16,566 nucleotides of DNA from Candidatus Roizmanbacteria bacterium CG_4_10_14_0_2_um_filter_36_35 (lineage in GTDB: Bacteria; Patescibacteriota; Microgenomatia; UBA1406; GWC2-37-13), in the NCBI GenBank assembly GCA_002792355.1, contig PFOE01000052.1:1-16566 (forward strand). Direction: 5' to 3'. Made by a program: the position numbers and the translations under genes. The notes beneath the pieces were generated by a model. That model had not been told where the DNA came from and did no database searches. It saw only the letters and a program-made list of their open reading frames with translations. Shown here one piece after another: positions 1-7,321 of the stretch. Each line of letters begins with the position of its first letter. Position 1 is the stretch's first letter.

Positions 1-164
1 AAGGAAGAAATATCGTTGTTGACCTTAAAGAAAAAGAAATTCCTGGTTTTTTGCGCGAATTGATGGACCGAGGCGTATCTTACGACCAAATTAGCATTGA
101 TAAACCAACACTTGAGGATTATTTCTTACAAGTTGCTCCCAAGAAATCTAAAAATGAAGATTAG
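1..164 (+). CDS. ABC transporter ATP-binding protein, C-terminal end (partial)
   Basis: Reading codons from base 3 gives an open frame that ends at TAG 162-164. Only about 53 residues are present. They include ELMDRGVSYDQISIDKPTLE followed by DYFLQV, which is the usual tail of ABC-2-type exporter ATPases (the PTLEDYFL stretch that follows the nucleotide-binding domain). Walker and signature motifs lie upstream of the window. The stop overlaps the ATG of the permease at 154 by 11 bases, so the two are almost certainly one translationally coupled exporter operon. The substrate cannot be told from this fragment. Confidence 0.8.
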   Translation, partial: GRNIVVDLKEKEIPGFLRELMDRGVSYDQISIDKPTLEDYFLQVAPKKSKNED

Positions 165-939
165 CCGAATTTATGCCATGGTTTTGAGATTTTTTTATCT
201 GTTTCGCCACAGTTATGATCGGATTGGCGATGCTTTTTACTGGCCGACGATTGACCTGATGATTTGGGGGTTAACGAGTACTTTTTTTAAGACCTTTGCC
301 CCCAATGCACCACAAATTATTCTCATTGTTCTATCCGGTCATATGTTTTGGCTGATTGTCTGGAGAGCTCAATATGAGATCACAGTCAATCTATTGGAAG
401 AGCTATGGAACAGAAATATGATCAATATCTTTGTTTCGCCTATCAAGTTTTCCGAATGGATAATATCTTTTATTATTGTTGGTCTTACTAAAGCCGCCAT
501 GAGTTTTCCTTTTGCGATGTTGGTTGTTTACCTAGCTTACAAAATCAATATTATTTTTTTCAGCTGGTATTTTATTCCGATTATTCTTTTGATGTTTATG
601 ACTGGTTGGTGGGTTGGGTTTTTTGTCAGTGGTTTGATTTTGAGATTTGGAACCAAAGTGCAGACATTGGCTTGGACTTTTGCTTGGTTGATTGGACCTT
701 TTGCTGCCATTTATTACCCGGTTTCGACTCTCCCTGTCTGGGCGCAAAAAATCGCTCTGTTTATTCCGGCCAGCTATGTTTTTGAAGGGGCTCGAGAGAT
801 AATCTACAAAGGCTACACCGATCCCACTAAATTTTATCTTAGTTTTATTATCAACTTGGTTTATTTGATTTTATCGATTGCCTTTCTTCATCTAAGCTTC
901 AAGAAGGTTTTAGAAAAAGGTTTGGTAAAAGTGTATTGA
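154..939 (+). CDS. ABC-2 type transporter permease
   Basis: This 261-residue membrane protein has about six hydrophobic segments (near residues 29-46, 53-71, 104-131, 135-165, 172-190 and 229-251). The conserved late motif PASYVFEGAREIIY is typical of ABC-2 exporter permeases (drug, lipid or polysaccharide export). I chose ATG 154 over an upstream start at 97 because the upstream reading runs inside the ATPase gene in another frame, and MKISRIYAMVLRF starts like other members of the family. The gene overlaps the ATPase stop by 11 bases and has no ribosome-binding site, which fits translational coupling. Its stop TGA 937-939 lies inside the -35 box of the next gene. The substrate is unknown. 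Confidence 0.85.
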   Translation: MKISRIYAMVLRFFYLFRHSYDRIGDAFYWPTIDLMIWGLTSTFFKTFAPNAPQIILIVLSGHMFWLIVWRAQYEITVNLLEELWNRNMINIFVSPIKFSEWIISFIIVGLTKAAMSFPFAMLVVYLAYKINIIFFSWYFIPIILLMFMTGWWVGFFVSGLILRFGTKVQTLAWTFAWLIGPFAAIYYPVSTLPVWAQKIALFIPASYVFEGAREIIYKGYTDPTKFYLSFIINLVYLILSIAFLHLSFKKVLEKGLVKVY

Positions 940-964
940 CAAAAGAATCATTTTTCGCTATTCT
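936..964 (+). promoter_or_regulatory. Promoter of the fused nucleoside kinase gene
   Basis: There is a consensus -35 TTGACA (936-941), a 17-base spacer and a -10 TATTCT (959-964). The ATG at 973 begins 8 bases after the -10, so the transcript should start at or within 1-2 bases of the start codon. The -35 overlaps the stop codon of the permease gene. Confidence 0.75.
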
Positions 965-972
965 ATCGACCA

Positions 973-2727
973 ATGGCTTTAACGGAAAATTTAAATCTTC
1001 AACCACAATCGGAAAGAGGAAAATTTAGATTTGCTACAAACACTATTATCAATAGACTTTCTCAATGGGAAAAAGAATTCGTACATTTTCCAACTCAAGA
1101 ACGAGAATCAAGTTTTTATGACTTTAGAAGATCTTTGTATGATATTTATCAACAAAGACCAAAGCAAGAAAAATTACTTTTTGAAAGCATGCTGGATCTT
1201 TTTGCTCTTAAAAATCAAATAGGCCAACTAAATGAGATTTGATTTTCTCAACTTCAAAAAAAACCTGAAGGGCAACGAATTGAGTTTTTAGCATCATTAG
1301 GAAACGGAAAGACCGTAATCGCAGAAGCTTTTAAAGAAGATCTTTATAAAATTAAACCGGATTCGAAAGGCGGAGAAATAATAGAACCGGTTCTGGAGAA
1401 TCCTTTTTGGAGTAAATCCTTTAACGATTCTTCATATATGTTTCGGTCCCAATTATTTTATCTTTTATCCAATATCGGATCGGAAATTAAAGCTCGGCTT
1501 GAAAAAGGAGTTTCTGTCTCTGATACATCTTTTTTAACTGATGCTTTTTTATGGGTCGAATGGCACCATCAGAATGGCCGATTAGACGATCAAGAATATG
1601 AAATTTATCATAAGCTTATTGCATTGTTTAAACCGATTATACCGACACCCGATTTATTAGTGATTCTTCAACCCGACTCTATTGATCATTTGAAAGAAGG
1701 AATTAAAAAACGGGGTCGATCGGAAGAGCAAGTTTTTACTGAAGATGATAACCAAGAATTAGCCCATCAAGTGGAAATTACAAAATCATTAATTGAATCG
1801 ATTCCACGAGATTGGGGTATTAAAGTTTTGCCTTTGACTGTTAATCCTTTGGAAATTTTTGACAGAGAAACAAACAAAGTTAACTATAGCTATATTTATG
1901 ATATAAGAGAAGCTTTAGGTTTACTGGGACATTTACTTCACCCATCGCCTCAAGAAACAGCTACAGAGATGATGCGTATTTTAAGTAAGCCAGGTCTTTC
2001 AAAAGCAATCATTCTTCACTCGAAAAGTATGTTTAGCGGCAAAACTACCGCCGAATGTTTATTAGCTGATATGGTTGGTTACGATAAAGTACTGGCTTTT
2101 CAGCCAAAAGCAGCTTTACGAAACAGCGAAACCGGATTTGAAGATCAAGAAAAGCATTTAATTAGCAGGTCGGGGTTAAAAATAAAAGCGGTTACTATCG
2201 AAGATAATAGTTTGAAATCAATAATTAGTTTTATTAGAGATAATAATAATGATTCAAAAAAACAACCGTATATTTTTATTGACGACGTAATGTTATTTTT
2301 GGCACAGAAAGATAATCCACAAGAGGCAATTGATGCTTTAGAAGAATTGCGAAAAATGGGTTTTCACGTGATTGCCGACGGGATTGATTATACTTTTCAG
2401 GAAGAACCGTTTACTTTTATGCACAATCTTTTAGGAAAAGTAAAAAAAGAGCAAAAAGAAGCCGAAGGAGAAAAAAGAAACCCGAATTGGTATCAGATTG
2501 AAACACACACAAGATGTCGATGGTGTAATAAACATGCTCGTGGAACCAGATTGTATAGGATTAATGAACATGGTCAACAACAAATAATGCCGTATGGTTA
2601 TGATTTTAGGCAACCAGGGAGTTTACTTTATGAACCAGCTTGTTGCGAAGAACACAATACTTGTACCGATCAGCCAGTAGGTTTTAAAAAGTCTCCTCTT
2701 CCGACGGAAACAAAAAAGTTTTATTAA
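973..2727 (+). pseudogene. Deoxynucleoside kinase / TK1-type thymidine kinase fusion, interrupted by in-frame TGA
   Basis: One frame of 585 codons runs from ATG 973 to TAA 2727, broken only by TGA at codon 90 (1240-1242). The pieces are 973-1239 (89 aa), and 1243-2727, whose first ATG is at 1438. Codons 1-89 are a helical extension of unknown role. A deoxynucleoside kinase domain follows, with P-loop GNGKT (110-114), EPVLENPFW (138-146), QLFYLL, SDTS (183-186, where DRS is usual) and a lid KKRGR near 245. A second, TK1-like half has P-loop MFSGKTT (near 353-359), Walker B FIDD (DE is usual), the lasso DGIDYTFQEEPF (469-480) and zinc-type cysteines CRWC (515-518) and CC-x2-H near 557. The TGA precedes the first P-loop, and no ATG, GTG or TTG lies between the two, so the first kinase needs readthrough. 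Expected role: deoxynucleoside salvage. Its stop overlaps the convergent aminotransferase stop by 4 bases. Confidence 0.75.
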
Positions 2728-3995
2728 AAAGAAATAGCCGAGATAGAAATCTCGGAAAGGTTTTGTTGAAGAATTTCTCCGATTACTCTTGTTGCTTCTA
2801 CAATATTTTCTGGACCTTGATTTGTATAATTCAGTCGCATGGCAATTTCATTTCCATTGCTGCGGGCAAAAAAAGGAGCTCCAGGAACGAAGCCGATTCC
2901 AGACCTTTTTGCTTCCTCTAAAATTTTTTTCATATTAAGCATGGTCGCTAGATCTATGAACTCTTTTTTTAAATTAACCCAGAGAAACATTCCTCCTTCA
3001 GGTAAGGTATATTTAAAAATATCTGGAAAATTTTCATCGATAGCTTGAGCCATAATGTTTCTTCTTTCACGGTATAATTTGATTATTTTCGGAATGTGTT
3101 GATCAATATAACCACCTTTTAAGTATTCGGTGACCATGGCTTGATTGTAATTACTGGTAAATAGAGTGAGTCCTTGTTTAATCATATTAGCGTCAGTAAT
3201 AATTTCTTTAGAAGCGACCATTCCGCCAATTCTAAAATCCGGGGCAAGAGTTTTTGAAAAAGTAAAAAGATGAATGACATTATCCGGCGCCAAAGATTTG
3301 ATAGAAGAAAGGTGTTCTCCCTCATATCTTAATTCGCTGTAAGGATCGTCTTCTACGGCAAATTTTGCGTGTTTTTTTAGAGTATCTGCAACTATCCTCC
3401 TTCTTTCTAGAGGAATAGTCCGACCGGATGGATTTTGAAAAGTTGGAACGGTATATAAAAATTTTATGTCAGGATTTTCTGTAAACACTAGATCTAAATT
3501 TTCAGGAATAATTCCGAATTCATCAGTTTTTAGTTCAATATAATTAGGTTTAAAAGGACTAAAAGCCTGGATGGCTCCTAGATAAGTTGGAGATTCAACC
3601 GCTACTTTATCACCTTTATCAAGAAACATCATTCCTAAAATAGTTAGAGCTTCTTGAGAACCAGCGGTAATGGCAATATTTTCAGGAGAGACTTCTATAT
3701 TTCTATTAGGACGTTTTAAAAAGTTAGGAAGTTCTTCGAGAAGTGGAACAGTACCATCAGGAGCACGATATCCTTCGGTCGCCCCATATTGGCGAATTGA
3801 TGGTCCGTATTTGTCTTTTACAATTTTATCTAAATCGTCAATAATTTTTAAAGGAAAGCTTTCTGGAGCAGGATAACCTCCGCCGAGAGAAATAAAATCT
3901 TTTTTGCCGGCCTGACTTAACAAATCCCTAATTGCGCTTGTCCCCATTCCCTCAAGCCGCCTAGATAAAAGTCCTTCAAGTGAAGGTTTTGTCAT
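2724..3995 (-). CDS. PLP-dependent class I aminotransferase (LysN / MocR-domain type)
   Basis: This 423-residue fold-type I aminotransferase has its PLP lysine at K248 in FTFSKTLAPDFRIGG. N188 in FQNPSG and D216 in VEDDPYSEL contact the cofactor, and a late Arg sits in MRLNYT. The GGGYPAPESFP start and the overall pattern match 2-aminoadipate/aromatic/valine-pyruvate aminotransferases and the enzyme half of MocR regulators; no DNA-binding domain is present. The exact substrate cannot be assigned. I chose ATG 3995 rather than TTG 3998 because it lies 7 bases after a -10 box. The gene ends tail to tail with the kinase gene, the two stops sharing TTAA (2724-2727). It is divergent from murF. Confidence 0.85.
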   Translation of the reverse strand: MTKPSLEGLLSRRLEGMGTSAIRDLLSQAGKKDFISLGGGYPAPESFPLKIIDDLDKIVKDKYGPSIRQYGATEGYRAPDGTVPLLEELPNFLKRPNRNIEVSPENIAITAGSQEALTILGMMFLDKGDKVAVESPTYLGAIQAFSPFKPNYIELKTDEFGIIPENLDLVFTENPDIKFLYTVPTFQNPSGRTIPLERRRIVADTLKKHAKFAVEDDPYSELRYEGEHLSSIKSLAPDNVIHLFTFSKTLAPDFRIGGMVASKEIITDANMIKQGLTLFTSNYNQAMVTEYLKGGYIDQHIPKIIKLYRERRNIMAQAIDENFPDIFKYTLPEGGMFLWVNLKKEFIDLATMLNMKKILEEAKRSGIGFVPGAPFFARSNGNEIAMRLNYTNQGPENIVEATRVIGEILQQNLSEISISAISF

Positions 3996-4002
3996 CAAGA
4001 TT

Positions 4003-4030
4003 ATTTTACAATAATGTTTTTCAAAATCAA
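4003..4030 (-). promoter_or_regulatory. Promoter of the aminotransferase gene
   Basis: Read on the minus strand there is a -35 TTGATT (4025-4030), a 16-base spacer and a -10 TAAAAT (4003-4008), followed 7 bases later by ATG 3995. This predicts a leaderless mRNA. Confidence 0.55.
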
Positions 4031-4074
4031 CTTATACAATCAACAAGCTCTTTTTAAAAATTTAGAGGGTTAAT

Positions 4075-4083
4075 TGGTATAAT
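4075..4083 (+). promoter_or_regulatory. Extended -10 promoter of murF
   Basis: The sequence TGGTATAAT (4075-4083) is a perfect -10 hexamer with an upstream TGn extension. ATG 4092 begins 8 bases after the -10. No good -35 is seen, as is common with extended -10 promoters. Confidence 0.65.
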
Positions 4084-4091
4084 TAAAAAAG

Positions 4092-5501
4092 ATGAAAAAT
4101 ATTTTTGTCTGGGGATTGCTTTACTATCTCCGTTTTTTCGCGCGGTTGACTTTATTTTTACACAAGCCGAAAGTAATCGGAATTACCGGGTCGGTGGGAA
4201 AATCGTCGACCAGAAACGCCCTGCACGCCATGATGAAAGATTATTTTAAAGTCAAAGTGATTAAAGAAGGAAATTCGGAGACGGGGATACCTTTGGGTGT
4301 TTTAGGACTGAATCCTGGTAACTATCGCCTACCCGATTGGTTGAAAGCAATGTTTCTTGCACCTTTTAAATTAAATAGTTTAAAAGATATTCAGTATTTG
4401 ATTATCGAAATGGGAATTGACAGCCCCCATCCGCCTAAAAACATGGACTATCTGTTGACTATAGTTAAGCCTGATATTGCAGTTGTTTTAAATGTCTACC
4501 CGGTTCACACGATGCAGTTTGATGAAATAGTCGATGAAAATTTGATAGGTGAAAAAAGGATAAAAACAATTTTAGAAAAAATCGTTGAAGAAAAAATGAA
4601 AATCATTACTAAAGCAGAGCCGAAAGTTTCGATTTATAATGTTGATGATAAAAATATTAGGCGTTATACTTCGAGCGAACAAAATGAGTCGAGAAGTTCT
4701 CGACAAGCTCGAACTCTAAATTTTGGGGAAAGTGAGGAGGCGGATATAAAATTTTTGAACTATCAGGTTAATCTTAAGAGAACTTCTTTTAGGTATTTAT
4801 TAAAAAAAGAAAATAAAGAGATTGAAATCAATATCCAGAACTTTGTTTTGCCTAAAAGGTATTTAGAGGTTTTTGCGGCAACAATCGCAGTTGGGAAAAG
4901 TATAGGTTTAACTAATAAAAAAATAGTTGACGGTTTATCTAAGAATTTTACTATTCCTACAGGACGTGGAAGTATTTTTGAAGGAATAAATTCATCTATC
5001 ATCGTTGATTCTTCTTATAACGCTTCGAAAGCTTCGGTCTTGACTTTTTTGGAAATGACAAAAGAACTATCTGAAAAAGAAAACCGACCCTTTATTTTAT
5101 TATTGGGTGATATGAGGGAACTAGGACAGGAAACGAAGATGGAACACGAGGCGGTGGCGAAAAAAATAGCCGATCTCAAAGTCGATCAAGTTTATTGCGT
5201 CGGTCCGAATACAAAGAAATATGTTATTCCTAAGATTAAAAAAGATCCCTCGACTCGGACTTCGTCCTCGCTCGGGATGACAGGGGGGGCAAGATGGTTT
5301 AGGACGGCGGTTGAAGCTGGTGATTATTTGCGCAAGACTCTACCCTACCGGGCGATAGTCTTAGTCAAGGGTTCGCAAAACGAAATCTTTTTGGAAGAAG
5401 CAGTGAAAAAAATCTTAAAAAACAAATCAGACAGTAAAAAGCTTTGCCGTCAGAATGATTTTTGGGTCAAAAAGAAAAGAGCTTTCTTTCAAGGCGTGTA
5501 G
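4092..5501 (+). CDS. murF: MurF: UDP-N-acetylmuramoyl-tripeptide--D-alanyl-D-alanine ligase
   Basis: MurF adds D-Ala-D-Ala to UDP-MurNAc-tripeptide using ATP, the last cytoplasmic step of the peptidoglycan precursor. The 469-residue protein has the Mur ligase P-loop GSVGKSS (33-39), the central-domain EMGIDSP, IYNVDDKN and LNFGESEEAD stretches, VDSSYNAS (305-312), and the C-terminal LLLGDMRELG and VLVKGSQ motifs. Residues 1-25 are hydrophobic, so the protein may sit at the membrane. Two loops are lengthened by palindromic repeats in frame: about residues 193-208 (bases 4668-4715) and 385-399 (5244-5289). The gene overlaps the convergent ddl, whose product makes its substrate, by 13 bases. Confidence in the family is high; activity despite the insertions is inferred from the intact motifs. 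Confidence 0.9.
   Translation: MKNIFVWGLLYYLRFFARLTLFLHKPKVIGITGSVGKSSTRNALHAMMKDYFKVKVIKEGNSETGIPLGVLGLNPGNYRLPDWLKAMFLAPFKLNSLKDIQYLIIEMGIDSPHPPKNMDYLLTIVKPDIAVVLNVYPVHTMQFDEIVDENLIGEKRIKTILEKIVEEKMKIITKAEPKVSIYNVDDKNIRRYTSSEQNESRSSRQARTLNFGESEEADIKFLNYQVNLKRTSFRYLLKKENKEIEINIQNFVLPKRYLEVFAATIAVGKSIGLTNKKIVDGLSKNFTIPTGRGSIFEGINSSIIVDSSYNASKASVLTFLEMTKELSEKENRPFILLLGDMRELGQETKMEHEAVAKKIADLKVDQVYCVGPNTKKYVIPKIKKDPSTRTSSSLGMTGGARWFRTAVEAGDYLRKTLPYRAIVLVKGSQNEIFLEEAVKKILKNKSDSKKLCRQNDFWVKKKRAFFQGV
4668..4715 (+). repeat. 48-nt two-level palindromic element inside murF
   Basis: An outer inverted repeat TTCGAGC (4670-4676) / GCTCGAA (4707-4713) encloses an inner one, GTCGAGA (4688-4694) / TCTCGAC (4698-4704), with a 3-base loop. 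The element is 16 codons long, keeps the frame, and encodes a Ser/Arg-rich stretch (TSSEQNESRSSRQART) in a loop just before the LNFGE strand of the central domain. It looks like an inserted mobile or spreading palindrome. Confidence 0.6.
5244..5289 (+). repeat. Interspersed palindromic repeat, copy 1 (in frame in murF)
   Basis: The element starts GATCCCTCGA and ends GGGATGACAGGGGGGG. Outer arms are ATCCC (5245-5249) / GGGAT (5274-5278), with an inner hairpin GGAC-TTC-GTCC (5257-5267). It is translated as DPSTRTSSSLGMTGG in the murF product. It shares its ends with copies at 8472-8507 and 14525-14565, all in the same orientation. Confidence 0.65.
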
Positions 5502-6595
5502 CTACGAGCGAGTTTATCTTTTTCTTTCTTCTTATCTAGTGCTAGATTAATTAGTTTGTTCAAAAGTTCAGAATAAGGTATGCCTGATGCTCCAAAAAGC
5601 TTGGGGAACATGCTGATTTTGGTAAATCCGGGAATAGTATTGATTTCATTGACATAAAGTTTATTGTTGGCGGTCAAGAAAAAATCGACTCTGGCAAAGC
5701 CGTAGCATTCCAGAGTGAGAAACGTTTTCACGGCGGTTTGTTGGACTTCTTTAACGACTTTTTCTGGTAGATCAGCCGGAATTTTTAGACCGGCGCCGTT
5801 TTCATCGATATATTTAGCCTCATAAGAATAAAACTCGTGGTTGGAAATGACTTCGCCAGGAACAGAGGCCACGGGTTCATTATTGCCCAGCACAGAGCAC
5901 TCTATCTCTCTCCCCTTTATATATTCTTCAACCATGATTTTTGTGTCATATTTGAAGGCGTCAATAATAGCTTTTTCTAATTCCTTTAGATTATGCGCCT
6001 TGGAAATGCCGACAGAAGAGCCCAAATTAGCTGGTTTGACAAAAACAGGCAAAGAAAATTTTTGAACAATTTTATCAAGACTGCTTTTGCTATATTGACT
6101 TTTCATTATGGTCATAAAGCAAGCGACGTTGATACCGGCGAGGCTAAGGAGTCTTTTCTGGACATCTTTATCCATTCCCAAGGCTGATCCGATTACGCCC
6201 GATCCAACATAGGCGCAGTTGAGTATTTCCAGCATTCCTTGAAGCGATCCATCTTCGCCATAAGTGCCATGAATAATCGGGAAAAAGACATCAATCTTGG
6301 CTAGTTCTTTGCCCGATTGCAAAGAGATAATCTCTGAACTGTCAGTTTTGTTGACAGGAACAATACTGGTAGCAGAAGATCGGTTTAAAGCAATTAACTT
6401 AGGATTTTGAGCATTGAGAAGATAGTTGGCTGGATTACCCAAAAGCCAGTGACCTTGTTTATCAATTCCAATAAGAAAAACATTGTATTTATCTTTGTCC
6501 AAAGCCTCATAGATTGATTTAGCCGATTGAAGGGAAACTTCGTGTTCTCCGCTTCTTCCGCCGAAGACAAGTCCGATGTTTATTTTTTTCTTCAT
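5489..6595 (-). CDS. ddl: D-alanine--D-alanine ligase
   Basis: Ddl joins two D-alanines with ATP to make the dipeptide used by MurF. The 368-residue ATP-grasp protein shows the family motifs in order: LVFGGRSGEHEVS near the start, the FFPIIHGTYGEDGSLQG loop, ALGMDKDVQK, FVKPANLGSSVGISKA (ATP-binding lysine and glycine loop), EEYIKGREIECSV, FARVDFF, and NEINTIPGFTKISMFPK near the C terminus (metal ligands and P-x-G-x-T). Length is normal. ATG 6595 overlaps the dsbA stop as ATGA, so it is the second gene of a dsbA-ddl operon. It ends in TGA (5489-5491), 13 bases inside the convergent murF. Confidence 0.95.
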   Translation of the reverse strand: MKKKINIGLVFGGRSGEHEVSLQSAKSIYEALDKDKYNVFLIGIDKQGHWLLGNPANYLLNAQNPKLIALNRSSATSIVPVNKTDSSEIISLQSGKELAKIDVFFPIIHGTYGEDGSLQGMLEILNCAYVGSGVIGSALGMDKDVQKRLLSLAGINVACFMTIMKSQYSKSSLDKIVQKFSLPVFVKPANLGSSVGISKAHNLKELEKAIIDAFKYDTKIMVEEYIKGREIECSVLGNNEPVASVPGEVISNHEFYSYEAKYIDENGAGLKIPADLPEKVVKEVQQTAVKTFLTLECYGFARVDFFLTANNKLYVNEINTIPGFTKISMFPKLFGASGIPYSELLNKLINLALDKKKEKDKLARSYTP

Positions 6596-7239
6596 AATGA
6601 CAAGAGCAATTTTTTAAATTCGTCGATTGATCTGAGATTAACCTGCTTGCCGTTGAGGAAAAAAGTGGGTGTGGCGTTGACACCGATCGATTCGGCTTCG
6701 GTTAAGTTGGCTTGGACTTTATCTTTAACGATTTTCGAATCCATGTCTTTCTGGAATTTTTCCGTATCCAGTTTAAGCGATTCTGCTTGATTGATAAAAT
6801 AGTTTTTTGGATCTGAAAGACTGCTCCATTCGGCCTGTTTGTTATACAAAGCATCGGCCATCTCCCAAAATTTATTCTGGAGGCCGGCAGCCTCGGCGGC
6901 ATAAGCGGCGTTAAGAGAATTTTTGTGAATTTGATATAAAGGATAATATCGGAAGATTAATGTTATTTTTTGAGTGATGGCAAAGTCAGGACTCGAAGAA
7001 GCTTCAAAACTCTTTAAGACCTCGTGAAAGCTTTTGCAGGCCGGGCATTGAAAATCACTGTATTCGACGAGGACATTCTTATTATCTTTGGACCATTTAG
7101 TATGGTCGCTGGCTCTTACTTTAGTGATTTCAGAAAAATCAGTTTGAACGTGGGCGCTAGTCAGTTTATAGGCAAAAAATAAAAGGATAAAGGTGGCAAT
7201 AATGGCACCAGACCAAATAAGGATGTTTTTTGGGTTCAT
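6592..7239 (-). CDS. Membrane-anchored DsbA-family thiol oxidoreductase
   Basis: This 215-residue protein has one N-terminal membrane segment (about 7-25) followed by an exported DsbA/BdbD-like thioredoxin fold. The active site is CPAC (C65-x-x-C68) in VEYSDFQCPACKSF, and the cis-proline loop is GVNATPTFFLNG (Pro about 191), with the usual helical insert between. Such proteins form disulfides in exported proteins and are usually re-oxidised by a VKOR or DsbB partner, which is not in this window. Its stop overlaps the ddl start (ATGA). Transcription probably starts from an extended -10 (7246-7254) only 6 bases before ATG 7239. Confidence 0.9.
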   Translation of the reverse strand: MNPKNILIWSGAIIATFILLFFAYKLTSAHVQTDFSEITKVRASDHTKWSKDNKNVLVEYSDFQCPACKSFHEVLKSFEASSSPDFAITQKITLIFRYYPLYQIHKNSLNAAYAAEAAGLQNKFWEMADALYNKQAEWSSLSDPKNYFINQAESLKLDTEKFQKDMDSKIVKDKVQANLTEAESIGVNATPTFFLNGKQVNLRSIDEFKKLLLSL

Positions 7240-7245
7240 TGAGAT

Positions 7246-7254
7246 ATTTTATCA
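7246..7254 (-). promoter_or_regulatory. Extended -10 promoter of the dsbA-ddl operon
   Basis: On the minus strand TGATAAAAT (7254 to 7246) forms an extended -10. It lies 6 bases before ATG 7239. The -35 region shows no clear match. Confidence 0.5.
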
Positions 7255-7285
7255 AATGTTCATAGAATAATGCCAGAAGTTTCTC

Positions 7286-7314
7286 TTGACAGTGAACAAA
7301 TGTTTACCTACAAT
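7286..7314 (+). promoter_or_regulatory. Promoter of the radical SAM gene
   Basis: A consensus -35 TTGACA (7286-7291), 17-base spacer and -10 TACAAT (7309-7314) stand 7 bases before ATG 7322. This decides the start codon: a reading from TTG 7286 would begin inside the -35 box. Confidence 0.8.
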
Positions 7315-7321
7315 TAGACTT

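Noticed and set aside
97..153. Upstream start of the ABC permease
   Set aside because: It lies within the ATPase gene in another frame, and family members start near MKISRIYAM.
1240..1242. Recoding of TGA as Trp or Gly across the genome (codes 4 or 25)
   Set aside because: TGA terminates ddl, dsbA, DUF2079 and the ABC permease, two of these in ATGA start/stop overlaps with normal downstream genes. Recoding would fuse unrelated proteins.
1240..1290. Selenocysteine insertion at the TGA
   Set aside because: Only a weak CTTCA/TGAAG stem (1252-1270) follows. It lacks the features of a bacterial SECIS, the residue is not at a redox site, and no Sec genes are seen.
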